This document shows positions 42,705-51,887 of a stretch of 64,000 nucleotides of DNA, one piece after another (positions within the stretch are counted from its first letter, which is position 1; the number at the start of each line of letters is the position of its first letter). Under the pieces are notes generated by a model. It was given only the letters and a program-made list of their open reading frames with translations, was not told where the DNA came from and made no database searches. Source of the DNA: Thermoplasmata archaeon. GTDB lineage: Archaea > Thermoplasmatota > Thermoplasmata > Lutacidiplasmatales > SKW197. The stretch lies in contig JAOAJK010000007.1 in the NCBI GenBank assembly GCA_026414225.1, forward strand, positions 21,851-85,850, written 5' to 3'. The position numbers and the translations under genes are program-made.

Positions 42705-43808
42705 TTAATGGCCTTTTAGCTTTCTCAACCTTTCTCCGTAAACATCCATAAACTTCCCTTCTTTTATTGCCTCTCTAATCTGAGCCATGAATTTTTCCAT
42801 ATAGGCGATGTTGTGGATTGAGGCAAGCCGCATCCCTAAGCTATCATTCTCCCGGAGATAATGGGTCACCTGCGAGCATGTATAGTTCTTGCATGTGTAA
42901 CATTCACAACCCTGCTCGAGCGGTGCAAGGCTCTGCAATGTCTCCATGTTGCCCACATTGTATTTCCCGTTCATGCCAAAGATGGTTCTGTGCCTTGCAT
43001 TCCTTGTCGGAAAAGCGCTATCAAAAACATCTATACCGTTTGCCACGGCCAGCAAAATCTCGTCTTCGGAACCGACTCCCATCAGATACCTCGGCTTGCT
43101 TTCATCAATGAATTTTACGGTTTTTTCAAGAATTTTGTGGGTCCAGTCCTTCGGTTCCCCAATGGAGAGTCCTCCAATCCCGTACCCATCCAGGTCGAGT
43201 TTTGCCAGAGCCCTGGTGCATTTCTCCCGCAATTCGATGCTGAAGCCACCCTGCACGATGCCGAAGAGAAGGGCATTCCCGCTAAAAACGCTTTTTGCAA
43301 TTTCTGCCCATTCAACAGTGTGCCTTACTGCATCTTCGACCTTTTTCTCCGGTGCGTTCCAGGCAGGACAGTGGTCAAGGACCATGTTCACATCCGAGCC
43401 AAGTTTTTTCTGAATCTCTATAGCCAGCTCCGGCGTGAATTCGATTTTCTTTCCAGTGTCCGGTGTTTTGAATATCACACCCTTATCCGTGATTTTATAA
43501 CTGAAATTTCTCACGAGCTGGAAACCGCCACTATCTGTAAACAGCGTTCTCTCCCATCTCAGAAATTTATGCAATCCCCCGTGTTTCTCGATCACGGCTA
43601 AACCGGGCCGCATGTAAAGATGGAGAGCATTCGATATCAGCGCATCAACATTGCACATTTTCAGATCTTCACTCGAGAGTGCCTTTACAAATCCCTTCGT
43701 AGCCACCGGCAGGAAACACGGGGTTTCTACCGTTCCGTGTGATCCAACGAGTTTGCCAGCCCTTGCCTCAGAGCCAGGGTCCTTGGCAGTAATTGAAAAG
43801 TGGTCCAT
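42705..43808 (-). CDS. tgt: tRNA-guanine transglycosylase, bacterial-type (no PUA domain)
   Basis: TDSGGFQL; MVLDHCPAW; GIVQGG; YGIGGLSIGEP; GIDVFDSAFPTRNARH; zinc site CECYTCKNYTC...H. True start MDHFSITAKDP at 43808; the track ORF extends spuriously upstream. Confidence 0.9.
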   Translation of the reverse strand: MDHFSITAKDPGSEARAGKLVGSHGTVETPCFLPVATKGFVKALSSEDLKMCNVDALISNALHLYMRPGLAVIEKHGGLHKFLRWERTLFTDSGGFQLVRNFSYKITDKGVIFKTPDTGKKIEFTPELAIEIQKKLGSDVNMVLDHCPAWNAPEKKVEDAVRHTVEWAEIAKSVFSGNALLFGIVQGGFSIELREKCTRALAKLDLDGYGIGGLSIGEPKDWTHKILEKTVKFIDESKPRYLMGVGSEDEILLAVANGIDVFDSAFPTRNARHRTIFGMNGKYNVGNMETLQSLAPLEQGCECYTCKNYTCSQVTHYLRENDSLGMRLASIHNIAYMEKFMAQIREAIKEGKFMDVYGERLRKLKGH

Positions 43809-43878
43809 GGGATGGGTTAAGTTTTCTTTGAATATAACGGTTGTTCCAGTTTTTGCGGAGAAAAAAAAAAGAGAGATT

Positions 43879-46098
43879 TTATTCCCTGCGTCTCCCCGCG
43901 ATGCCGCAGATGCTGGAGAGGGCGAGCAAACCCGACCCAATCGCCGCAAGTCCAGATAATTCCACCACTGGATACATGTCATATGCGCCTGCACCGCCCT
44001 CAATCGGGTAGGCACCAGCACTGCCCCAGCCATTGCCATCCCAGTTGCTCCAGTAATTTCCTTCCTTCGCAACATTGTCGTGCCAGTAGTTCCCCCCCAC
44101 CTCATCGTAAGCCTGGCAGTTCCCGTTTGCACCTCTGGTTGCACCGTTGTTGCCGATGAAGTTGTTGTGAATAATGTGGTTGGATGTGGACATATCAGTA
44201 ACCGAAACCCCGTGTTTTTTATTGTTATAAAACCAGTTGAGAGAAATGTTGTTGTTAGTTGAACGATGGAGGCAGATTCCGTTGGAATTGCCTGACACAT
44301 TGTTTTCGGTAAATGTATTGGAGTTAGAGTAATACATTAGATAGATGCCATTTTCGGAGTTGTTCGACACGGTATTCATCATGACCGCATGGTTTGTTGA
44401 GGTGTAGAGCACAAGCCCGTAATAGTAGTTTCCGCTGAAATTATTGCTGGAGATATTGTTGTAGTTTGAGAACTGGATAAATGCACCATCATAATTGTTA
44501 TAGCCAGTATTTGAGGTTATGGTGTTCCAGTGCGACATGGATAGGTAAATTCCATAGTTGTTCCCAGAAACCGTATTTGCATCTATCGTTGTATTGGATG
44601 TGGATGAGAGGGAAATTCCATATGTGTTGCTGTTCGCGTTATTGGAGGTAACTGTCAGATTGTCCGATGAGCCGAGATATAGCCCAGATGCAGAATTACT
44701 GTTTGCGGTACAGAACGCAACAGTACCATTCCTCGAGGAATAAAGATAAATTCCGTGGGCATTACCTGTTGCTGTATTGTTGAGAATGGTATGGTCATCT
44801 AAGTAATAGAGGGCAATTCCATGCTGCGAATTTGCATTTGCAGTATTGTTCAGCACCGCGGTCTTCGCAGAGCCGCCGTAAATGTATACTCCTCTTATTG
44901 ACCCAGTGCAAATGTTGTTCTCGATTTTTCCATTTTGCACATTGCTCAGGGCAATTGCGGCACCAAAGGGAGCCACGCCAATGGCAGTCGCACCCTGGAG
45001 TGCACAGTTTCTTATTGTAAAGTAGCAGGTTGTGTTCTCAATCCAGATACAGTAACTTCCACTGGCACCGTCAATATCATACCCTTCGATGATGTACGGG
45101 TTATTTTCTGTTCCATCACCAGGCCAGCCCTCGGTTGCCACCTGATTTGCAAAATCCGCATTCCCGTTTATATGGATTGGAGCATGTGGTGTGCCCTTTG
45201 GATTCATGGCCGCAACCACACTCCAGGAATCCGTTTTTGCATTCGGATAAAGTCCGGACACTGATGACCTGGCATTCTCGGTCTGCAACGCACTGTCAAC
45301 CCCGCACTCCTTGTTCTGCCAGTCGATCATGTAGAAGTAAACCGCATACCTCTCCGTGGCACCGAGCACACCCTTTCCAGCCATCGTTTCCAGTTGCTTC
45401 CCGTTGGTGGCAGCGGCGACGCTCTCGCCAATGTTCCAGGTCCACTCCTGCTGGACAACACCAGCAAACAGAAGCACCCTGCTCGCCTCAATCTTCCCGT
45501 TTTTACCGATAACCTCAATCGCCCTATCAGCGCCAACCGCAAAGTTTGCGGAGGGCCTGAACCCGCTCGAGGGATTGTTATCTATGTCCACGAACACATA
45601 CGCCACATCCCTTCCGTTTGCGTTGGGGATTGCGGTTTCCCGCTGGTTTGCCACATAAACTGGATTTTCTGATGGTACCTCAACGATGTATCTGCCATCG
45701 CCTGCAAGCAAATTCCCATACACCTTCGCATAAAACGCCACATTCTTTCCCGTTTCTACGGTCGCATCCTCCGCTATGTGTATGTTTTCCGGCAGGCGCG
45801 TATCCCTTGCCTTCGTGGTCTTATCCACGCCATGCCAGTCGTCGAACATACCATCAATCTTTATCGGACCGGTACTGCTACCCTGCAGGGTTAAGACGGC
45901 GGCAACACCCACCGCAACCACGGTGAACAAAACTCCAATACAAACTTTACCATAACTCCTGCCTTTGACGGTCCCTGTTCTGCATCCATTCAAGTCACCA
46001 CTCTGGAAACCGTTGGTCAGACCATGCCTGTTTTCCTGGAAGTTTCCTCTTGCACTCTGGTACGCCATTCCCTTTGTAGTTTTGCTTCTCAACTTCAT
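43879..46098 (-). CDS. NosD-like right-handed parallel beta-helix surface protein with N- and C-terminal hydrophobic segments
   Basis: Repeats NNTANANSQHGIALYYLDDHTILNNTATGNAHGIYLYSSRN...; C-terminus LAAIGSGLLALSSICGIAGRRRE. Confidence 0.87.
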   Translation of the reverse strand: MKLRSKTTKGMAYQSARGNFQENRHGLTNGFQSGDLNGCRTGTVKGRSYGKVCIGVLFTVVAVGVAAVLTLQGSSTGPIKIDGMFDDWHGVDKTTKARDTRLPENIHIAEDATVETGKNVAFYAKVYGNLLAGDGRYIVEVPSENPVYVANQRETAIPNANGRDVAYVFVDIDNNPSSGFRPSANFAVGADRAIEVIGKNGKIEASRVLLFAGVVQQEWTWNIGESVAAATNGKQLETMAGKGVLGATERYAVYFYMIDWQNKECGVDSALQTENARSSVSGLYPNAKTDSWSVVAAMNPKGTPHAPIHINGNADFANQVATEGWPGDGTENNPYIIEGYDIDGASGSYCIWIENTTCYFTIRNCALQGATAIGVAPFGAAIALSNVQNGKIENNICTGSIRGVYIYGGSAKTAVLNNTANANSQHGIALYYLDDHTILNNTATGNAHGIYLYSSRNGTVAFCTANSNSASGLYLGSSDNLTVTSNNANSNTYGISLSSTSNTTIDANTVSGNNYGIYLSMSHWNTITSNTGYNNYDGAFIQFSNYNNISSNNFSGNYYYGLVLYTSTNHAVMMNTVSNNSENGIYLMYYSNSNTFTENNVSGNSNGICLHRSTNNNISLNWFYNNKKHGVSVTDMSTSNHIIHNNFIGNNGATRGANGNCQAYDEVGGNYWHDNVAKEGNYWSNWDGNGWGSAGAYPIEGGAGAYDMYPVVELSGLAAIGSGLLALSSICGIAGRRRE

Positions 46099-46228
46099 TC
46101 AAGCCACCGCAAGGGAATTACTCTCCGAAGTATATATCTCTTTAGAAAGAGGATATGTTTATAATCTGCTGTTAAAATTTTTTACGGGCAAAAATGATAA
46201 AAAAATAATATAACTCGGAGTGGTGCAT

Positions 46229-47395
46229 TTAAGATAGATTGCTGATTATTTTCACAGCACTTTCCACGATACCGGCATCATTTTGATAAATTCCAACACC
46301 TGCAAGCAGGAAGCCAATCTCCCGCTTCGTCTCCACCCTGTAGAAGTCGTCCTCTATTGCATCTGCTATTTCTATTGCCCTTCCAATCAGGTTGTGATTT
46401 TTCGAGATCCCTAGTTTGGCCAGATTCAGGGCAATCTCCCTGAAAACCGCGGTGCGGTAGTGCATTGTGAGGATTGTTTTTCCAACGCTGTATGCCTTCT
46501 CGAGCATGAAGCTGTTATCCGTTTTCTCGCCCTGCTTTGAGAACTCGAGAGCAATCTCTCTCAAGATTTCATCCCTTGAGGCATGATTCTTCATTTCAGA
46601 TATGGTTTCTAGTGCTTTTCTGAAGGTCTCCCGCTCATTCACGATACCCTTCATCTTGGAAATTTCTACAATCAAATCCCTGATTGCCCATGCCCTCTGG
46701 GTCTCGTTCTCAATAGATAGTGCCACATTCATTGCCCTGCTCAACACCTTTCTCGCATCGTTGAAGTTTCCATTCGCTAGACGGGCTCCCGCCACCATGG
46801 AAAGCGCCCAGACCTTGTGCCTCGTATTCTCCAGCTGTTCTGCAATCTCCTCTGCTGCGAGCAGGAGTTCCTCCGCTTTTTCGGTCTCTTCCACCTTTGA
46901 AAAGAGCTGGGCTGTTTCGCACAGGGCGAAAACCCGAACCCGTGGGTCATCGATGGAGTATGCGAAGTTCATTATGTTTTTCAGCATCTCCTTGGTTTTG
47001 GCCTTCTTGGTTTCAAAGGTGTGGGTGATTTTTTCTCCGATCAGTTCAGCAATCACGGTGGCGCACCGGTAGTGTCCGCTTTCAAATGCCCTTACCGCAA
47101 TGTCGTACTCCACGGAAGGATAACTGAAACCATGCTGCTTCATCTCCTGAATTTTGGCGTCTATTCTGGCAATTGCGTCCCGCGTCTCCCTGTATTCCTC
47201 GTACACCCTTGCCAGGGCTTTATCAGCCAGGGCTGCTTGCTCCGCTGCCTCCGCATACTTTCCGGCTTTGTAGCTTCGATGGGCTTCGTTAACAATTATC
47301 TGAATTTTATCTACATTCACGCACTCCGCCACCGCATTAACAAGATTTTTATCAAGTTCATCCAATATTTTTTTAACATCGGTTTTTTTAATCAT
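46229..47395 (-). CDS. Helical-repeat (TPR-like) protein
   Basis: SD GGGTGAAAAA before the ATG at 47395 (MIKKTDVKKILDELDK); repeats AWALSMVAGARLANGNFNDARKVLSRAMNVA. Confidence 0.7.
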   Translation of the reverse strand: MIKKTDVKKILDELDKNLVNAVAECVNVDKIQIIVNEAHRSYKAGKYAEAAEQAALADKALARVYEEYRETRDAIARIDAKIQEMKQHGFSYPSVEYDIAVRAFESGHYRCATVIAELIGEKITHTFETKKAKTKEMLKNIMNFAYSIDDPRVRVFALCETAQLFSKVEETEKAEELLLAAEEIAEQLENTRHKVWALSMVAGARLANGNFNDARKVLSRAMNVALSIENETQRAWAIRDLIVEISKMKGIVNERETFRKALETISEMKNHASRDEILREIALEFSKQGEKTDNSFMLEKAYSVGKTILTMHYRTAVFREIALNLAKLGISKNHNLIGRAIEIADAIEDDFYRVETKREIGFLLAGVGIYQNDAGIVESAVKIISNLS

Positions 47396-47847
47396 TTTTT
47401 CACCCGATATCCAATGGATTACATAGTATTTATATTTTGTCATAGCCGCAATTTTTTTGTTAAAAAAATCGTTTGAAAAGTTTGTATCTTCTCCTCCTGG
47501 CACAAAGTATGTTTCCATGTCAGTCACTTTCCAGCAATCTGATCTTTTTACCAGAGTCCCATTACCGACGCCGTATTTCCGTGCATCCTCTAGAATTGTA
47601 TTCTGGGTGAGTTGTTCAAGATACTGCCAAGGTAGATTTGGGTTCCACAGTACCTTTCTCCAGATGGACCTCTGATCCCACTGTTTCCTTAAAAAAATTC
47701 TACCGCTTGAGATTGCTCTGTTTCTTTCTTTTCCTGGGCTTTGAGAATTATCACAGTTCCTGTATTAAAAACGAGAAAATAAGATAATTTATATTTGTGT
47801 GGTGGCGACTCCGGGGGACAAACACCAGATGCCGATAAAATTTCCAT
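47396..47847 (-). pseudogene. Possible frameshifted 5' module upstream of, and in frame with, the helical-repeat gene
   Basis: ATG at 47847 with SD GGAGTG; frame terminates at TTTTTTTAA (47689-47691); the -1 frame then stays open into 47395. See finding. Confidence 0.4.
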
Positions 47848-47965
47848 TTCTCACTCCTTATTCTCCCCTTTCCCGTGTATCGGGCAGGGCCTTCCCAGCC
47901 TGCAGAAATGGCATTTCTCCTTCGGCACCGGCTGAATCGGTTTCTGGAGCCGCCCGTACTTCCGC

Positions 47966-49246
47966 CTAGGCATGGAGTTTCTCCCCCGGGGCTATGTCCA
48001 TCATCGTCAGGCCGGAAAGCATTTTCGGGTAAAAGTCAGTGCTTTTTTCGGGCATTCTTTCGTGGTTCTTTGCAATTTCGAGCACCTGTTCTGGCCTTGT
48101 GGCATTCACCAGGAATGCGACCTTGCCTTTGCCGCAATTCACCTTGTCAATCGCCTCATCAATCCACCTGCAGTAGTCAATGTCCACATCGATCTTTAAC
48201 TCCTTTGCATCCATTATGCCTTCGAAAATCACATCTCTGAGCACGACCACATCCAGTTTCTTGTAGTTCTCGCTATAATCTGGTTTGAAGAACTTATTCA
48301 CTTGCTCGATGCCTTTGAGCACAAGTCCCAGGTACCGTTTTCCATCGTAGGCCACAAAGCAGATTTTTTCCCTGTTCTTCGCAAGGAAATTCTCCACCTC
48401 TTTCCTCGAAATCTCAGAAACTTCAAAGTATTTCCTGATTTCGCCCAGATGCTGTTCCGTCAGCGGAATCCGGAGCAGCACACGGTGGCCGGGCAGAATC
48501 ACAAGCCCAGGGTCATTCACTGGCACGAGCAATGTCATCTGAAAGTTGAACGCATCATTTTCATCCCATTTCCCAACCTTTTGCCTCAGTTCGTCCCTGA
48601 AAGCCACCGAAGTTTCGTATCTATGATGTCCGTCCGCAATCACCACCTGCTTGTCCCTCAGCACATCCTGGATTTTCTTTATGTCCGCGGGGTCCTCAAT
48701 CTTCCAGAGGCGGTTGCGAACCCCGTATTCATCCACCACTTCCATCAGCGGCTTCCCTTTCGCATACTTTTCGAATATTTTCACGGTCTCGCTGTGCTCA
48801 TCAGGGTAAAGCATGAACCCGGGCTCCAGATTTTTTAAGGTTGCTCTCAGCATGTTGAGCCGGTCAATCTTTGGTCCGGCGTGGGTTTTCTCGTGTGGAA
48901 GCACTACATCCTCGCTGAACGGATGCAGCTTCACCGCACATATCATCCCCCGTCTCAGATACTTCTTTCCGAGCACCTCGAATTCCTGGTAATAGACATA
49001 AATCCCGGGTTTTGCATCTTTGGTGAAAACTCCTTCATTTAAACACTTCTCGAGCCGCTGTTTTGCAACCTCATACCTGTTCTCCTCCGCAGGCAAAATC
49101 AACTTGCAGTAATTGTACTCGGATTTTGCATAGTATTTTTTCTGCATCTCCGGTGAAATCTTGTCGTACGGCTGGGTTACCAGGTTCCCGAGGTCTCCAG
49201 CTCTCCCGCTGTACCTTATTGCGGGAAACGGACGGATTTCAACCAT
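47966..49246 (-). CDS. DUF1015 family protein (ParB-like DGHHR motif)
   Basis: VEIRPFPAIRY..GDLGNLVTQPYDKI; VIADGHHRYETSVAF. Confidence 0.87.
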   Translation of the reverse strand: MVEIRPFPAIRYSGRAGDLGNLVTQPYDKISPEMQKKYYAKSEYNYCKLILPAEENRYEVAKQRLEKCLNEGVFTKDAKPGIYVYYQEFEVLGKKYLRRGMICAVKLHPFSEDVVLPHEKTHAGPKIDRLNMLRATLKNLEPGFMLYPDEHSETVKIFEKYAKGKPLMEVVDEYGVRNRLWKIEDPADIKKIQDVLRDKQVVIADGHHRYETSVAFRDELRQKVGKWDENDAFNFQMTLLVPVNDPGLVILPGHRVLLRIPLTEQHLGEIRKYFEVSEISRKEVENFLAKNREKICFVAYDGKRYLGLVLKGIEQVNKFFKPDYSENYKKLDVVVLRDVIFEGIMDAKELKIDVDIDYCRWIDEAIDKVNCGKGKVAFLVNATRPEQVLEIAKNHERMPEKSTDFYPKMLSGLTMMDIAPGEKLHA

Positions 49247-49263
49247 TTTCTCGACCTTCTTTT

Positions 49264-50181
49264 TCAGCTTTTCAATGCCTCGATGACCCGCTCTGCGATC
49301 TGAACACCCGCACGCTGCTGCCCCTCATGGGTCTGGGCCCCGATGTGGGGTGTGAGCGAGACATTTGGTAGCGTGGCTAACTTGTGGATGCCTGTTGGGG
49401 GTTCCTCTTTGAAGACATCGAATCCCGCCGCCCTTACCTTTCCTGACCGCAGGGCATCGTAGAGCGCATCCTCATCCACGATTCCACCCCTTGCACAGTT
49501 GACAAGGATTACCCCGTCCTTGCACTTTGCAAGCTCTGCCTTTCCAATCATGTTCTTTGTATCTGGCAGAAGCGGGACATGGATGGAGATGAAATCCGAT
49601 TTTGAGAGCAAATCGTCGAGCGACGGTACAAGCGTTACCCCGGGCACGCCAGGATCTTTTACCAGCGGGTCATATGCAATCACATTCATTCCCATTGCCA
49701 CGGCCAGTTTTGCAGTTTCTTTTCCGATCCTTCCGATTCCTATCAATCCGAGGGTCTTGCCGCCCAGCTCGACACCTTCGAGTGCCTTCTTCTCCCATTT
49801 GCCACTTGCCATTGTAGCGGTCCCGTATCCGATACCTCTGGCGGCGGCAATCATGTGTCCGATTGCAAGTTCCGCAACGCTTCTCGAAGTTGCCTCCGGG
49901 GTGTTCACGACCTTTATTCCCTTTGCCTTCGCATGGTCTGCATCCACATTGTCGAGCCCGACCCCTGCCCTGCCTATAACCTTGAGCTTTGGTGCGGCAT
50001 CAATCAGGGCCTTTGTCACCTTCGTTGCGCTCCTGACAATTATTGCATCGCAGTCCTTTATCAATTCTGGCAGCTGCTCTTTCGGGGCCTCCCACGCCTC
50101 GAGAACCTCGAATCCGGCCGCTTTCAACTTCTGGATGCCTTCCTTTGCAATCTTATCCGCAACAATCACCTTCATGTTCAC
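49264..50181 (-). CDS. serA: D-3-phosphoglycerate dehydrogenase (short form)
   Basis: IGRAGVGLDNVDADHAKAKGIKVVNTPEATSRSVAELAIGHM; LGLIGIGRIGKE; LTPHIGAQTHEGQ. Confidence 0.93.
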   Translation of the reverse strand: MNMKVIVADKIAKEGIQKLKAAGFEVLEAWEAPKEQLPELIKDCDAIIVRSATKVTKALIDAAPKLKVIGRAGVGLDNVDADHAKAKGIKVVNTPEATSRSVAELAIGHMIAAARGIGYGTATMASGKWEKKALEGVELGGKTLGLIGIGRIGKETAKLAVAMGMNVIAYDPLVKDPGVPGVTLVPSLDDLLSKSDFISIHVPLLPDTKNMIGKAELAKCKDGVILVNCARGGIVDEDALYDALRSGKVRAAGFDVFKEEPPTGIHKLATLPNVSLTPHIGAQTHEGQQRAGVQIAERVIEALKS

Positions 50182-51254
50182 AGCCCCCAGATATCCTCGA
50201 TGTTAAGAAGCAACGACCTTATCTCGTCAGGTGTCCAGTCACCCATATGGCCTATTCTGAAGGTCTTGTCCTTCAACGCACCGTAGCCGTTTGAAATCTG
50301 GAAACCGCGTTTTCCAAGTGCCTTGTTCAAATCCCCGATGTTCTTGTTAAGGTTATTCTTTAGCGTGGTAACCGTCACCGATTCATATCCCTTCTCCGGG
50401 AAAATTTCAATCCCGTGGTCCGTTGCCCATTTTCTGGTCATCTCTGCCATCGCCAGATGCCGCTCATACCTCTTCTGCGCAGTTTCCGCAAGCATCCTGT
50501 TGAGCTGGTAATCCAGGGCATACATCAATGACACATTCGGTGTTGTGGGATTCTGCTGCTTCTTCGCATAGTAATCAAAGATTGCAATCAGGTCCGTGTA
50601 GTGGCCCCTGCCTGGCACCTGCTTCGCCCGCTCGAGGGCTGCATCGGAGACAATGCCGATGGATAGTCCTGGAGGCAACGCAAAGCATTTCTGGGTTGAG
50701 GTAAAGACAATGTCCGCATTCATCACATCTGGCTCAATCAGGTCCCCTCCAGCAGATGAAACCGTGTCGACAACGATCATTATATCGGGATACTCTTTCT
50801 TCACTGCCTGGCAGATTTCATTCACAGGGCTCCTCACACCTGTCGAGGTTTCGTTCTGGCAGATCGCCAGTGTGTCGTAGTTCCCCCCCTTCAATCTCTC
50901 CAGCACCATCTCCGGCTTTATTGCCTTACCCCAGTCAACCACGAGGGCATCCACATCCTTACCACAATCCTTTATCGTGAGGTACATTCTTTCCGAGAAA
51001 GCTCCGTTTACGCATGCCAACGCCTTCTTCTTCACCATGTTCCTGCCCGTAATATCCATCCAGATTGTGCCTGAAGCCGTGAGAACTGTGATGTTCCTCT
51101 TTGTGTTGAAGTACTTCTGGAGCTTGTCAATAATCCCCGTATATAGCTTTGTGTAGTCGTCGCCTCTGTGCCCTATCATCGGCTTTGTTTGCTGCAGGAG
51201 CACTTCTGGTAGGACATCTGTTGGACCCGGTATCAATAACCTTTTGTGTGCCAT
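50178..51254 (-). CDS. Class V aminotransferase (serine-pyruvate/alanine-glyoxylate or phosphoserine aminotransferase type)
   Basis: LLIPGPTDVLPEVL; NETSTGVRSPV; VDTVSSAGGDLIEPD; FTSTQKCFALPPGLSI. Confidence 0.9.
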   Translation of the reverse strand: MAHKRLLIPGPTDVLPEVLLQQTKPMIGHRGDDYTKLYTGIIDKLQKYFNTKRNITVLTASGTIWMDITGRNMVKKKALACVNGAFSERMYLTIKDCGKDVDALVVDWGKAIKPEMVLERLKGGNYDTLAICQNETSTGVRSPVNEICQAVKKEYPDIMIVVDTVSSAGGDLIEPDVMNADIVFTSTQKCFALPPGLSIGIVSDAALERAKQVPGRGHYTDLIAIFDYYAKKQQNPTTPNVSLMYALDYQLNRMLAETAQKRYERHLAMAEMTRKWATDHGIEIFPEKGYESVTVTTLKNNLNKNIGDLNKALGKRGFQISNGYGALKDKTFRIGHMGDWTPDEIRSLLLNIEDIWGL

Positions 51255-51310
51255 TTCTTACCACCTCAATACCCCAAATTTGAAGGGATAATTAAACCCT
51301 TCGGGAGTTC

Positions 51311-51435
51311 GAGGGTGTCAAAAGTTAAGTGAAAACAGGAAGTCCATCCGAACTCACATATGATAGCCAGATAGAAAAATATCTTGATGGATGTCTAGCG
51401 ATTTCCTTGGAAATCACTTAAGATTGGACAGTCTC
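51311..51435. mobile_element. 125-bp MITE-like element, copy 1
   Basis: gagggtgtcaaaagttaagtgaaaacagg...ccttggaaatcacttaagattggacagtctc; imperfect terminal inverted repeats; highly similar, equal-length copy at 56741. Confidence 0.8.
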
Positions 51436-51525
51436 AATCACACATTAGGTTTATATGGGAGAACAGTGAGGCTCTCGATAAAGGCCTCCCAAACCTTTAT
51501 AATTCTCAGATTTTTATTCCAAACC

Positions 51526-51804
51526 ATGGCTATTACCCATTCACTTCAAATCCCGGTGTCGCTCCCCACATTCACCTTCTCCCTCTGGGACATCTGCATC
51601 TGCATTCTCGCCACATGTGGATTGCTGGCGATCATCTTTGTGCTCCTCATTCTCCTGAGGATCAAAAGGGCGATGAAGGTGATGGAGAGGACAAAGCGAC
51701 TATTTTCAGGTGGAAAAGAGGTTGTGTTGAAAAAATGCCCTGTTTGCGGGAATTTTTACGATGAAAACGGGTTCTGTGAGAAATGCGGGTATAAAAAGAA
51801 ATGA
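51526..51804 (+). CDS. Small membrane protein with C-terminal zinc ribbon
   Basis: TM segment ICICILATCGLLAIIFVLLILL; CPVCGNFYDENGFCEKCGY; start at ATG 51526. Confidence 0.7.
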   Translation: MAITHSLQIPVSLPTFTFSLWDICICILATCGLLAIIFVLLILLRIKRAMKVMERTKRLFSGGKEVVLKKCPVCGNFYDENGFCEKCGYKKK

Positions 51805-51849
51805 ATAAAAATGATTGGGTTCACAACATGTGAAGTTAAATGGAAAGGT

Positions 51850-51878
51850 TTAACAATTGTTAAGTGCATGGACTTAAC
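51850..51878. promoter_or_regulatory. Overlapping palindromes, candidate operator of the downstream wHTH gene
   Basis: TTAACAATTGTTAA (51850-51863) and GTTAAGT-GCATGG-ACTTAAC (51859-51878), ending 9 nt before the ATG at 51888. Confidence 0.5.
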
Positions 51879-51887
51879 GGTGAAAAT

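Noticed and set aside
43809-44300. N-terminal extension of the tgt ORF (MCQAIPTESASIV...)
   Set aside because: Overlaps the NosD-like gene in another frame and has no family similarity; conserved TGT sequence begins at MDHFSITAKDP (43808).
47689-47697. Programmed -1 frameshift as the favoured explanation for the T7 run
   Set aside because: No downstream stimulatory structure identified, and a single-base homopolymer error explains it equally well; kept only as an open possibility in the finding.
47780-47830. Possible tRNA-like sequence (GTGGTGGCGACTCCGGGGG...)
   Set aside because: No acceptor/T-arm pairing could be built.
51303-51443. Target-site duplication around MITE copy 1
   Set aside because: The flanking 8-mers GGGAGTTC and AATCACAC do not match; only copy 2 has a TSD.
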